Part shown: positions 9,217 through 18,022 of the stretch, piece by piece
Layout: every line of letters starts with the position of its first letter
Numbering within the stretch: the first letter of the stretch is position 1
Assembly: GCA_002390845.1 (NCBI GenBank)
Contig: DGQT01000065.1
Location: forward strand, 1-61,929
Length of the DNA: 61,929 bases
Reading direction: 5' to 3'
From: Chitinophagaceae bacterium UBA4407
Lineage (GTDB): Bacteria; Bacteroidota; Bacteroidia; Chitinophagales; Chitinophagaceae
Translations under genes and position numbers: made by a program
The notes under the pieces: model-generated
Told to the model about the DNA's origin: nothing
What the model saw: the letters and a program-made list of their open reading frames with translations, nothing else
The model's database searches: none

Positions 9217-11553
9217 TTAGAATTCTACTTTATAATTCAGTATGGGTATTAAACCTGTCTGGTAGTTGGTTACTACTTTGCCTTTGAATGCATCATAATA
9301 ACTGTTATAAACATTCTGTCTGTTGGTTACATTTTGTATGTCGAGCGATAAGGTGCTGGTGAAATTTTTACGGTTCCATTTTATACTGATGCGTATATCG
9401 CCACGCATGTATGCCGGGTTTTGCAGGCTGTACGCTTCCTTGTCTCTAAATACCGTATACCCAAGCTGCTGGCTTTGCTCAAGATCAATTGGCGTAGTTC
9501 TGTACCCGCCTGCATATACTGCTTTTATATTGAAACCCAGAGTACGCCTGCCTTCTGCATAAACAAATTCTTTACCTGCAACTATATTACTGATGAAGTT
9601 TCCGTTAAACCTTGTGTTACGTTCAATTCCATCGCTTGCCGTATATTTTGATTGATACAATGAATTGCTGAACATAAAATAAACATGGTTGTCTAAATAT
9701 TTTTCCAGTGAAAGTTCAATACCATAATTTCTTCCTTTGCCTTTATTTACAAGTGCATTGGTTATATAGCTGCCCTGCAGGTTTAATGTAGAAACAGTAT
9801 TGGTATCGCTTGTACTTACAGGAACATTGAATAACTGCTGGTAATACACTTCAGTTTTAAACCTTAGATTTTTGCTGAATGCATGGCTGTAAGAAAGCAC
9901 GAAATGTTGCGCTTTTGTAAGTTCAATATCTTTATTGGGGTTGCTTGTTTTGCCATTATCTGTAACCTGCGCAAAATAAATGCCCCAGGGCTGCACCTGG
10001 CTGTGTAACCCATAACCAAATGCCAGGCTGTTCTTTTTATTTACATCCCATTTTACAGAGAAACGTGGTTCGGTACTGCTGCTGTTATTGTAAAGCAGTT
10101 GAAGGTAATGGATGCCCACATTGAAGGTTAGTTTATCACTGGCTTTGTATTGCCATTCTACAAAACTTTGAAGTGTTGTTGTGTTGTTATTAATATTGAT
10201 CTTTTCTTCTAAAGGCGCTTGTGTATTTTCTTTTGAAAGCTGGTAATAATTAAAGGCAACAAAATTTACAATACCACCAAGTTTTAAGGTGTGCTTTCTG
10301 CTAAACCTGTGGCTGAATGTACTGTTCAAACTAAGCTTGCTGGTTTTATCGAACCCATTAAAATCAACGGATGAGCTGTCTTGCTTTTCCAGGTAATCTG
10401 ATATGTAAGAGAGCTTGCTGTAAGAATAACCAACAGCAGTATTTAACTTACTGTTACGCCCTAAATTAATATTGTGCGTAATGCCACTGAAAGTTGTATT
10501 TGAAATATACTTCGAGCCATACCTGTCGCCTTCAGTTTCCCATTTTAAAGAATCGGTTTGTGCATTAACATCCTGGTTGCTTAACCCTGTAAAACCAAAA
10601 ACGGAAAAGTTTCCCGCTTTCTTTGTTGGTAAATAAATGTTATAAGAAAGATCCTGAAAATTGGTAATACCGTCACCAATATTTACACCGATCTTATCCA
10701 GCAGCGATAAAGTTGAATACCTGTAATTAACCAAATAAGAGCCCTTATATTTTTTGCTGAAAGGCCCTTCCACCGCTACATTCAGGCCAAGCAAACCCGC
10801 CTGCAATGTGGTTTCCCTTTTTTCATTGTTCCCTTTTCTAAGCTTAAGGTCAAATACACCACTCAGTGCATTTCCATACTCGGCAGCAAATGCGCCGGTA
10901 ACAAAATCCGAGTTGGATAATAACTGTGCACTGAGAATAGAAATACCACCTCCGCTGCTTCCCTGCGCTGCAAAATGGTTGGGGTTTGGTATATCAACGC
11001 CTTCCATTTTCCACAACAAACCTGTTGGTGAATTACCACGAATAACAATCTGGTTGTTGCCATCATCAGCACTAGCAACACCAGCAAAATTCGTTGCCAT
11101 ACGCAGCGGATCGTTTACAGCAGCAGCATATTTTTCTGTTTCTTCTACGGTAAATGCACGGGCACTTACCACACTCAAATCATTCAGTGGTTTATTCTTT
11201 TTACTGTTGGCTTTTACAACCACTTCACCGCTTGTATAAACAGCTTCCATCATAGCAACAGATACCACAATTTCTTTACCTGCATTCACTGTAATATTGG
11301 CTGCGGTATTTTCTTTATAGCCAATCACTGTAATCTGTAAACTAACCGTACCAACAGGCACATCATTAAACCTGAAGTTGCCATTTTCATCTGTAATTGC
11401 CATTCTTTTTGTACCCACAATATTTACCGCTGCGCCTGCAATTGGTTTTTGTAAAACCTGGTCGGTAACTGTACCGCGAACAATCTGTGTAAACTGAGCA
11501 TGCGCCATAAAGGTGCATAGTAATAAAGCCATACATGAGAACAATCTTTTCAT
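9217..11553 (-). CDS. TonB-dependent receptor
   Basis: From the ATG at 11553 this protein has 778 residues. Upstream in-frame codons to 11604 precede the signal peptide MKRLFSCMALLLCTFMAHAQ and are unlikely to be used. A carboxypeptidase-regulatory-like domain (VRGTVTDQVLQKPIAGAAV) covers about 24-110. A plug domain (NQIVIRGNSPTGLLWKMEGVDI) covers about 135-250, and a barrel ends in Phe (NYKVEF). It is a typical Bacteroidota outer-membrane receptor with no SusD partner. The DUF2807 lipoprotein follows as the second gene of the unit. The substrate is unknown. Confidence 0.92.
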   Translation of the reverse strand: MKRLFSCMALLLCTFMAHAQFTQIVRGTVTDQVLQKPIAGAAVNIVGTKRMAITDENGNFRFNDVPVGTVSLQITVIGYKENTAANITVNAGKEIVVSVAMMEAVYTSGEVVVKANSKKNKPLNDLSVVSARAFTVEETEKYAAAVNDPLRMATNFAGVASADDGNNQIVIRGNSPTGLLWKMEGVDIPNPNHFAAQGSSGGGISILSAQLLSNSDFVTGAFAAEYGNALSGVFDLKLRKGNNEKRETTLQAGLLGLNVAVEGPFSKKYKGSYLVNYRYSTLSLLDKIGVNIGDGITNFQDLSYNIYLPTKKAGNFSVFGFTGLSNQDVNAQTDSLKWETEGDRYGSKYISNTTFSGITHNINLGRNSKLNTAVGYSYSKLSYISDYLEKQDSSSVDFNGFDKTSKLSLNSTFSHRFSRKHTLKLGGIVNFVAFNYYQLSKENTQAPLEEKININNNTTTLQSFVEWQYKASDKLTFNVGIHYLQLLYNNSSSTEPRFSVKWDVNKKNSLAFGYGLHSQVQPWGIYFAQVTDNGKTSNPNKDIELTKAQHFVLSYSHAFSKNLRFKTEVYYQQLFNVPVSTSDTNTVSTLNLQGSYITNALVNKGKGRNYGIELSLEKYLDNHVYFMFSNSLYQSKYTASDGIERNTRFNGNFISNIVAGKEFVYAEGRRTLGFNIKAVYAGGYRTTPIDLEQSQQLGYTVFRDKEAYSLQNPAYMRGDIRISIKWNRKNFTSTLSLDIQNVTNRQNVYNSYYDAFKGKVVTNYQTGLIPILNYKVEF

Positions 11554-11640
11554 AATTGGTGTTTGTATTTTATAAACGACATCCTTCAGTGTTTTTACCC
11601 CCACGCTTTACTTGTTAAAAAATTGTAAACAGAAAAGGCA

Positions 11641-11832
11641 GTTTTTTTGAGCCTGACAGAAGTAGTACTATGAAGCTTTCGTTGCGTCGCACACTTGTGC
11701 ATTATTTTCTTTATTGGGCTTTTAGCTGTTAGCCTTTAGCTATTAGCTAACAGTCAATGGCTGATAGCAATTCTTCAGTACAAGTGTGCGACGCAAGAAT
11801 GCTCAATAGATATTCTTCAGCCTGGCCAATAA
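11641..11832. repeat. Dispersed palindromic element, inverted pair
   Basis: The left half runs from TTTTTTTGAGCCTGAC through ACTATGAAGC to the core TTGCGTCGCACACTTGTGC at 11682-11700. The right half has GTACAAGTGTGCGACGCAA at 11778-11796 and ends in TTCAGCCTGGCCAATAA. The spacer holds TAGCTGTTAGC/TAGCTATTAGCTAACAG phrases that can fold on themselves. Confidence 0.92.
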
Positions 11833-11837
11833 TGTCT

Positions 11838-13658
11838 TTAAAACAATGCAATACCTGCACTGAAACCAATCCATGAACTTAGTTTATCGTTGTAGATTTT
11901 TGAAGCAAAACCGGTAGGTGTTACGGGATAACGGTATCCATTTACACCGCTGGTCTGATTGCTGGCATAGAAGTTTATGGTGGGTGCTACAAACAGCGAA
12001 ACGCCCTTGCCTAACTGCGTCTGAAAGTTCAAATGCATGCTGCTGAGTATATTGGAATTACCCCAGTCGCCGGTATATAAATAACGTGCTGAAAGTTCTG
12101 GCTGAAAGGTAAAACTATGACCGAGTTTTAAGGTGGTGCCAATACCATAGCCATAAGAAAACACTTTGCTGGCATTACTAAAATTATATCCTGCCTGAAG
12201 TATGCTGTACAATTTTTTGTTGCCTGTTTTAACAGCAATATTTGCGTTGGTAATTTCATTGGTTGAAAAAACAAGCTGGTGATAACCGTGCTTTACAATA
12301 TTTATTAAACCTATGCTATAGCCATTGCTGCTGTCAGAAATATTGACAAGGCCAACCTGTAACCCATTTAACTTTTTTGCATAATTAAAAATGCCTGCAA
12401 CCTGCACACCACTCATTGTTTGTGCGGTAACATTACCAATACCCGCCACCTGGAAACCATTGAATTTTTTGCCCACAAAATTTGCAATACCCGCAGTTTG
12501 AAAACCTTTTACTGAATCGCGTACATGATTGTAAATTCCCGCTGCCTGAAAGCCATACATGTTGTGATTGTTATAATTGCTGATGCCCGCTGCCTGAAAG
12601 CCGGTAACATTACCCAGCACATTATTGTGCAAACCGGCAGCCTGCAGGCCATTAAAATTTCCACCAACAATATTGAACAAACCTGCAGCCTGGAAGTATT
12701 GCGCACTGCGGCGGTTGATGTTGAATAAGCCCCCCGCTTCAAAAGCTTTGGTGCCACCTGTGTAACCGCCCAACGCATTTATGGAAATATAATTTTCTAC
12801 CTGCGGGCTCAGCCTTCCATGTGTGCCAAGGCCCGGAATTAATGACAACTGATAGGCTCTTGTAGTATAGAATTTACTCAGGTTAAGGCTTTGTATTTTT
12901 TGCTTTGTACTCAGTAAAAATTTACCAAAGCGGGTACGTTCAACCATCCCGGTTGTATCTGGCAGAGGTGCAGTAGTCTTTAAAAAAGCTATAGTAGAAT
13001 CTGGAATGATGATTGGTACCGAATCAGTTGGCGAAATAATAGTTATGGTATTCGTATCAATAATATCCGACTTTATATTTTGTATTGTAACAAGAATATT
13101 TTGCAATGCCGGCAATGCAACTGCAATACTGGTATCGTAATAATTTTCTTTACTAATGCTCAATACCGGTCTTGTAGATTTTGTTTTTACCTTCAACAAA
13201 AAAGAGCCGTCGCTGGCGGTAAGTGTAGCTGCAAGCTTTGATTTTTCGTACACACTTACATCACTTACACCAAGTCCGGAACCCGCATCTTTCACCACAC
13301 CTTTTATGATGTAAGTAATATTTGCAACAGTTGGTACCGGCACTGGTGACATTCGTCTGCGGAGAATTACATAGTTGCCGTTTTCTTTATAATCCATTCT
13401 TCCAACAAAGATTTTATCTAATGTTTCACCTACAGAAACATTATTAATGCTTATCGTAACAAGACTATCTTTTCGCAAAATTTTACTATCGTAAGAAAAA
13501 TAAAAACCGCCTTTACTGCTGATGATCTGCAACACATCGCCAAGCCGTTTACCTGCGACAGTAAATGAAACTTTTCTGCTTAGCGGACTTTGTGCATGCG
13601 CCTGTACAATCATAAAAAGCAACGAGGTGCAAATACTTATTTTAATAAAGAGTTTCAT
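11838..13658 (-). CDS. STN-domain transducer fused to LA_2272-type surface repeats
   Basis: The 606-residue protein has a signal peptide (1-23, AHAQ) and an STN domain at about 29-101 (VSFTVAGKRLGDVLQIIS). A carboxypeptidase-regulatory-like domain follows at about 117-193, and then a Ser/Thr/Pro-rich linker. About ten repeats of roughly 20 residues with the motif [FL]QxAG[IL]xN occupy about 300-470 (FQAAGLFNI, LQAAGLHNN, FQAAGIYNH, VQVAGIFNY). A C-terminal region looks beta-barrel-like. Together with the FecR and sigma genes upstream it makes a trans-envelope signalling unit. The usual partner is a TonB receptor with an STN domain, but here the STN domain sits on a repeat protein with no plug. 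The STN part probably contacts FecR in the periplasm. Confidence 0.85.
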   Translation of the reverse strand: MKLFIKISICTSLLFMIVQAHAQSPLSRKVSFTVAGKRLGDVLQIISSKGGFYFSYDSKILRKDSLVTISINNVSVGETLDKIFVGRMDYKENGNYVILRRRMSPVPVPTVANITYIIKGVVKDAGSGLGVSDVSVYEKSKLAATLTASDGSFLLKVKTKSTRPVLSISKENYYDTSIAVALPALQNILVTIQNIKSDIIDTNTITIISPTDSVPIIIPDSTIAFLKTTAPLPDTTGMVERTRFGKFLLSTKQKIQSLNLSKFYTTRAYQLSLIPGLGTHGRLSPQVENYISINALGGYTGGTKAFEAGGLFNINRRSAQYFQAAGLFNIVGGNFNGLQAAGLHNNVLGNVTGFQAAGISNYNNHNMYGFQAAGIYNHVRDSVKGFQTAGIANFVGKKFNGFQVAGIGNVTAQTMSGVQVAGIFNYAKKLNGLQVGLVNISDSSNGYSIGLINIVKHGYHQLVFSTNEITNANIAVKTGNKKLYSILQAGYNFSNASKVFSYGYGIGTTLKLGHSFTFQPELSARYLYTGDWGNSNILSSMHLNFQTQLGKGVSLFVAPTINFYASNQTSGVNGYRYPVTPTGFASKIYNDKLSSWIGFSAGIALF

Positions 13659-13668
13659 TTTAAATTCA

Positions 13669-13756
13669 TTTTTTTTGACCTTGCGTCTGTATCATTACTG
13701 ATCGTCTCTTGCACAGTTTATCCCGAACTTGTTTCGGGGCTCTCTTGTACGTTCCG
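13669..13756. repeat. Dispersed element, left half with substituted core
   Basis: The left flank TTTTTTGACC and TATCATTACTGATCGTCTC leads to TTGC. The usual GTCGCA is then replaced by a module containing the palindrome CCCGAACTTGTTTCGGG (about 13722-13738), after which the standard CTCTTGTACGTTCCGA resumes. The same module appears in opposite orientation at 39688-39717. Confidence 0.8.
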
Positions 13757-13849
13757 AAAAAATTTCGGCTAATCAACACCAACATTTATGAACTGTGCCG
13801 GTAAATATTTCTTACGGTATTATTTGTTGATAAATAGAAATTTACAACA

Positions 13850-14842
13850 CTACTTTTTTGAATGAAGTACTATCGAACCAGCTTCGCGTGTAACCTGCAG
13901 ATCAAAAGTCTGCTGTATAATAGTTACAATTGTTTCAAGGTCTTCATCCCTGAAAGTTGTAGAGAGTTGCAACTGATTTAATGCAGCGTCGCCCAAAATA
14001 ATTTTTGCGTTGTATGCTTCATTAATAACCGCAATTACATCTGGTAAAAGCGTATTGTTACAAACAATCGCATGTGTGCGGTAGTAATTATACATGCTGT
14101 CTGTTACACCAGACTTTTGCAGTTCATTGCTGCTATTATTTATTAACACACGCTCACCTTTTTGCAGCGTAATTGTCTTTTTATTATGAGCTACTTTCAC
14201 GATGCCGCTTTCCACAATTACTTCTGTTGCGGAATCATAATTCTTTACATTGAATTCAGTACCTACAACCGTAACAGTTACATCATTGGCCGTTATTATA
14301 AACGGCTTGCTTTTATCAGGATGCACTTTAAAAAATGCTTCGCCTTTTAAAGTAATTTTTCTTGTATTGCCTGAAAATTTTTCCGGATAGGTAAGCTTCG
14401 TATTTTTATTAACTGTAATTATACTTCCGTCGGGCAAAGTATCAATCGCAGTGTTTGAAAAGGTTTCTATTTGCGCCATTACTACATCTGCCGGTTTTGA
14501 AAACTTTTGATAAACCAGCCATGAACTAACAGATAGAATCAGTACTGCGGCAGCCATTTGTATCCATCGTTTGAAAGAAATAACAGAAGTTATCTTTGTT
14601 ATTTCTGCAGGTTTTAATTCCACCCTTTGTTTAAAGCGTTGCCATGCAGCTTTTTCATCAAGGGGAATCGTTACAGCAAGTTCTTTACTTTGCTCCCATA
14701 TAGTTTTGAACTGTTGAAAATATACCCGGTTATTTTCATCATCCTTAAGCCATTGATTTACCTGATTGTTTTCATCGGGCAAGGCTTCGCCCAGCATATA
14801 TTTTACAAGCAGGTCATCGGTGATATGTAGATTTTTACTCAA
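13850..14842 (-). CDS. FecR-family anti-sigma factor
   Basis: The 330-residue protein starts at a TTG three bases after the sigma stop, so the two are translationally linked. The cytoplasmic N-terminus (1-92) binds the sigma factor. A single membrane segment lies at about 93-111 (WIQMAAAVLILSVSSWLVY). The periplasmic FecR domain (about 125-225) contains LPDGSIITVNKNTKLTYPEKF. The C-terminal DUF4974-like STN fold (about 260-330) contains LPDVIAVINEAYNAKI. It holds the sigma factor inactive until the outer-membrane partner signals. Gene order sigma, FecR, STN protein is the standard operon. Confidence 0.92.
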   Translation of the reverse strand: MSKNLHITDDLLVKYMLGEALPDENNQVNQWLKDDENNRVYFQQFKTIWEQSKELAVTIPLDEKAAWQRFKQRVELKPAEITKITSVISFKRWIQMAAAVLILSVSSWLVYQKFSKPADVVMAQIETFSNTAIDTLPDGSIITVNKNTKLTYPEKFSGNTRKITLKGEAFFKVHPDKSKPFIITANDVTVTVVGTEFNVKNYDSATEVIVESGIVKVAHNKKTITLQKGERVLINNSSNELQKSGVTDSMYNYYRTHAIVCNNTLLPDVIAVINEAYNAKIILGDAALNQLQLSTTFRDEDLETIVTIIQQTFDLQVTREAGSIVLHSKK

Positions 14843-14845
14843 CAG

Positions 14846-15412
14846 CTATATTTTTTTTATTAATGCCGTTAGGAAGATTATGAATGGTAAAAAATCAACC
14901 AACTTTATGCGCAAGAGTTTCAACGCTTTTCCCATCTGATTTTCAACTGTTTTCTCGGCTATGCCAAGATGCTGTGCAATTTCCCTGTATTTCAAATCTT
15001 CGAACCTGCTTAGCTGGAAAATTGTTCTGCATTGTTCGGGCAGTTCTCGTAACGCCTCGGTGAATCTTTCTTCCAGTTGACCGGATAATATTTTCTTGGA
15101 TGCGTTATCGCTTTCACTTTTCATCGTATAGGTTTTCTCTTTTTCAAACTTTGCTTTTACGGCTTCACGCTTTAACAGGTTCATACAATCATTATGCACC
15201 ATTCTGTACAGATAACCCTGCAACGTACTCTGAATAACTACCAGGCTTTTCTTTTCCCATAATTTAGCAAAAACATTTTGCGTAATCTCTTCTGCATTTA
15301 TTTCATCTTTCAAAATAGTATAGGCATAACTATACATTCCTTTGTAATGTGTGGTAAACATTTGTTCAAAAGCATGTTCTTCTGCCGGTATCGTAAGTTG
15401 TTTTATCTCCAC
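14846..15412 (-). CDS. ECF sigma-70 factor (FecI type)
   Basis: A GTG at 15412 gives a 188-residue protein of normal length for an ECF sigma factor. The open frame runs on to 15574, but those 54 codons are translated dispersed repeat and should be ignored. Region 2 (FEQMFTTHYKGMYSYAYTILKDEINAEEITQNVFAKLWEK) covers about 15-65. Region 4 (LPEQCRTIFQLSRFEDLKYREIAQHLGIAEKTVENQMGKALKLLR) is near the C-terminus. It directs RNA polymerase to its own operon and targets when released by the FecR protein downstream. A short hydrophobic tail (VDFLPFIIFLTALIKKI) is a little unusual. Confidence 0.9.
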   Translation of the reverse strand: MEIKQLTIPAEEHAFEQMFTTHYKGMYSYAYTILKDEINAEEITQNVFAKLWEKKSLVVIQSTLQGYLYRMVHNDCMNLLKREAVKAKFEKEKTYTMKSESDNASKKILSGQLEERFTEALRELPEQCRTIFQLSRFEDLKYREIAQHLGIAEKTVENQMGKALKLLRIKLVDFLPFIIFLTALIKKI

Positions 15413-15545
15413 TGAATATATCTGTGCTGTTGACCTTATATTAATAAAGACAGCATGAAGATAATTTACCCCTATGCCAAATAAAAAAAAATCGCATTTT
15501 TTAATAAAGCCGCAGGAAAGGTTTTGGCTGTTGGATGTCCGGCTA

Positions 15546-15615
15546 TGATCAGGAGGTACAAGTGTGCGACGCAACTAAAGTTTAGTAAAGTACAAATGCC
15601 CGGTTCATAAAAAAT
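15546..15615. repeat. Dispersed palindromic element, right half
   Basis: The core GTACAAGTGTGCGACGCAA is at 15556-15574, followed by a degraded flank and TGCCCGGTTCATAAAAAA. It lies in the leader of the sigma factor gene, and the frame of that gene runs into it. Confidence 0.88.
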
Positions 15616-15649
15616 TCTTTGCTGTTATAACAAACTATAAATATGCAAT

Positions 15650-15680
15650 AAAAAAGGCCACACTTTGCAGTGCAGCCTTT
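15650..15680 (-). terminator. Rho-independent terminator for the lipoprotein gene
   Basis: Read on the minus strand, GGCTGCACT-GCAA-AGTGTGGCC folds into a 9-bp stem (two G-T pairs) followed by a T run. It lies 23 bp after the stop at 15703. Confidence 0.85.
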
Positions 15681-15702
15681 CTATGCCAGATTCTAAAATC
15701 AT

Positions 15703-16650
15703 TTATGGCCGTGCATAATCTACGGTTGACTTTATAACACCATTCAAAGATGCATAAGATGCTGGGCCTATGCATGCGGGCATTCCATCAGTCAGCAAAA
15801 ATGGCCCTCCCGTTGGATCGTAATTTCCGGTAATAAACAGCCCGGAACAACTGCAATCGAAGTGTAAACCCATTTCAGGAAAAGTGGCTGCAGGTGCACC
15901 CGGCGCAATTACCCCGGTATATGGGCACGAAGGCGCACCAATATTACCATTTGCAAGATTAAAACTCCAGAGCCGGCCATTTGGGCCGCTCATCTGCATT
16001 ACATACCCCTGACCATTGCAGCCAAAAGTTAAGCCGCGCAGCTGCCTTGTTACTGCTACTGTTCCTGCAAGACAGATAATGTTTGTAGGCGCGCCAGGAT
16101 TAACCCTTACAATACGGTTATCTGTTGCAACGGTGCCACGGTTAATCGCGTAGTACCTGCCGTTGGTTTGATTGTATTCAATATCGCTAACATTAAGTGT
16201 TAGCCCACAGGTAGATACCATTGGCACATGTGTGGCAACACTGGGATTGGCGATAGTGAAACGCAATATTTTGTTCGGATGGCTGCTCGCCGGAGAAGTA
16301 GTTGCCGAAACGGTTCCGCTTACAGGCTCAAGGGCAATGCCGGTAACATAAGTTATAGGAATGGTAGTACCTGCTTCACGAATAACATTATCGCCATAAC
16401 TGCCGATGATTGGTGTTAATACAGGTGACCCTGTGGTAGGCGATCCTGTAGTTTTAAACATATACGAAAGGCCTGAGCTGGGATCAACAACTAACTGGTA
16501 ATACACCGCAACGCATGGTGCAACAGCATCATTCTTTTCTGGTGTTGCCTGAACGGCATTTACCGATGACGGTTGATTTTGTTTTTCGCACGATGAAAAA
16601 AACAAACCTGCCCCCAGTAAAAAAGGGAGATAAAAAAATAACTTTTTCAT
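15703..16650 (-). CDS. Lipoprotein of unknown function, beta-propeller-like
   Basis: The 315-residue protein has a signal peptide with lipobox FFSSC (Cys21), so it is lipid-anchored. The body alternates short beta segments with Gly, Pro and Asn turns, and several blade-like phrases recur (VTGIALEPVSGT, DIEYNQTNGRYYAINR, LRGLTFGCNGQGYVMQ, MGLHFDCSCSGLFIT). This suggests a small beta-propeller of the kind that reports 'time-course' values. Six or more cysteines in the body may form disulphides. It is a single-gene unit with its own terminator, and no function can be assigned. Confidence 0.75.
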   Translation of the reverse strand: MKKLFFYLPFLLGAGLFFSSCEKQNQPSSVNAVQATPEKNDAVAPCVAVYYQLVVDPSSGLSYMFKTTGSPTTGSPVLTPIIGSYGDNVIREAGTTIPITYVTGIALEPVSGTVSATTSPASSHPNKILRFTIANPSVATHVPMVSTCGLTLNVSDIEYNQTNGRYYAINRGTVATDNRIVRVNPGAPTNIICLAGTVAVTRQLRGLTFGCNGQGYVMQMSGPNGRLWSFNLANGNIGAPSCPYTGVIAPGAPAATFPEMGLHFDCSCSGLFITGNYDPTGGPFLLTDGMPACIGPASYASLNGVIKSTVDYARP

Positions 16651-16827
16651 GTTAAATTGTTTTGGCTGCCTTCGTTATCGCAATTGGGCACTGCGCTTAC
16701 TCTTTTAAGGATTTTCAGTAAACTCCTGTTTATAAATTTAAACCAATCTTTCGGATTTTCTGTTCCTTTTTCTTATATCTGCTAAAACACCGTTCTGGTT
16801 GCTGCCAGGTTCTTATAAATACAGATA

Positions 16828-17068
16828 ATTTTTTTCCGGGCCAGAGTAATTCTTATGATCTTTTGTTGCGTCGCAGTCCGTTCATCTGTAGAATATGAAT
16901 GAAGCCTCAGCCTGCGGATGCAGTTATGCACTTAGTTTGCTTAGTGCCTTAAATGCCAAATAAACTTTAGAAAAATACAACAAAGCCGCACATTGCTGAA
17001 TAAGGATATTAAGTACAAGAGCGCGACGCAACAATGCCGCCATAAAATACTTTTGCCCGGTACAAAAA
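16828..17068. repeat. Dispersed palindromic element, diverged inverted pair
   Basis: The left half starts TTTTTTTCCGGGCC and has a core shortened to TTGCGTCGCA (about 16866-16875). The right half has GTACAAGAGCGCGACGCAA at 17013-17031, followed by CAATGCCGCCATAAAATAC and GCCCGGTACAAAAAA. It fills most of the 533-bp gap between 16650 and 17184, and I see no gene there. Confidence 0.8.
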
Positions 17069-17135
17069 AGTATTGCACATTTTTGTACTAAAAGTTACAT
17101 AGCCCTTGTTTGAAAACCGCAAGCTTTTCCCAAAT

Positions 17136-17166
17136 AAAAAAGGCCGCCTTTTAGGCAGCCTTTTTA
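17136..17166 (-). terminator. Rho-independent terminator for the FkbM gene
   Basis: The minus strand reads GGCTGCCT-AAA-AGGCGGCC with one mismatch, followed by six T. It lies 18 bp after the stop at 17184 and closes the two-gene unit 17184-19105. Confidence 0.85.
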
Positions 17167-17183
17167 TTTTATTAAGCATAAGT

Positions 17184-18002
17184 TTATAGTTTATAGAAGT
17201 ACAACAGAATGTCCTGAAAATTTTTAAGGTGGTAGAATTTAGCGCGTATGGAATAGCCAAACCCGTTTGATTCGAATTTTCTTAAAAACTCAGACAGGGC
17301 GGGCCTTTCGCCACCAATGTTGTGATGGTACTCAATAATATACTGATCTGCTTTTTGCAGCAGGCCCTCATCAAAAAGATCCTGGATAATTTGCAGCTCT
17401 GCACCCTCTACATCCATTTTTATAATATCTGCCTTTTCTATTTTTCTTAAGTAACCCGATAATTTTTGTGCCTTTACAATTACTTCGTTATTGCGGCCAC
17501 GGCCCTGCATTACTGAGCCACGCAGATTGCCAGAATCATCGCCGGTAAAAAATGAAAGTTCTTTTTCTTCATTGTACAGTGCAACATTATACAGCTCTGT
17601 ATTGGTGATGTTATTATTTTCAATATTCTTTTTTAACAGCTCATAGATATTCGGGTTGGCCTCGAATGCCATGATTCTGGCAGCGGGAAAAAGCTGTTTA
17701 AAATAAAGTGTAGCCATTCCGATATTTGCGCCGCAATCTATAATAACCGGTTCTTTAGAAGCCAACTTTAAAAAGTAATCTCCCGAGCAAAATACTTCTT
17801 TGTATAAATAAGACAGGGAGGCATAGTCAGAACCTGAAATTTTATATCGGAAAAAAACTTCATGCACGGGTTCACTGGCTTTTTTAAACATTCTTTGTTT
17901 AACTGATAGCGTAGTAAGCGTAAAAAAAATCCCTATTTTTTTTGAGGCACTATATTTTGCAATTGCCGCATAATATAAATTACGGAAGAGGTTAGTAACC
18001 AT
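17184..18002 (-). CDS. FkbM-family SAM-dependent methyltransferase
   Basis: The 272-residue protein has the FkbM pattern: IDCGANIGMATLYF (SAM-binding motif I) at about 86-100, MAFEANPNIYELLKKNIE (motif II) next, and IIKMDVEGAELQII as the hallmark acidic motif at about 195-208. FkbM enzymes O-methylate hydroxyls on sugars and polyketides. Here it lies at the edge of the polysaccharide locus, 20 bp downstream of an exostosin-like glycosyltransferase, so glycan methylation is the likely role. The N-terminal 50 residues are an extra helical segment. Confidence 0.88.
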   Translation of the reverse strand: MVTNLFRNLYYAAIAKYSASKKIGIFFTLTTLSVKQRMFKKASEPVHEVFFRYKISGSDYASLSYLYKEVFCSGDYFLKLASKEPVIIDCGANIGMATLYFKQLFPAARIMAFEANPNIYELLKKNIENNNITNTELYNVALYNEEKELSFFTGDDSGNLRGSVMQGRGRNNEVIVKAQKLSGYLRKIEKADIIKMDVEGAELQIIQDLFDEGLLQKADQYIIEYHHNIGGERPALSEFLRKFESNGFGYSIRAKFYHLKNFQDILLYFYKL

Positions 18003-18022
18003 AGATCGTTTTGAAGTTTTGT

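Noticed and set aside
15413..15574. N-terminal extension of the sigma factor beginning MRRTLVPPD
   Set aside because: The extra codons are translated repeat element. RRTLV-type starts recur in several spurious frames at other copies (about 89-271, 35714-35899), and the ECF sigma fold begins after the GTG at 15412.
17725..17745. TTGCGCCGCAA palindrome inside the FkbM gene
   Set aside because: It resembles the repeat core but is explained by codons for Asp-Cys-Gly-Ala in the SAM-binding motif, and no flank matches.
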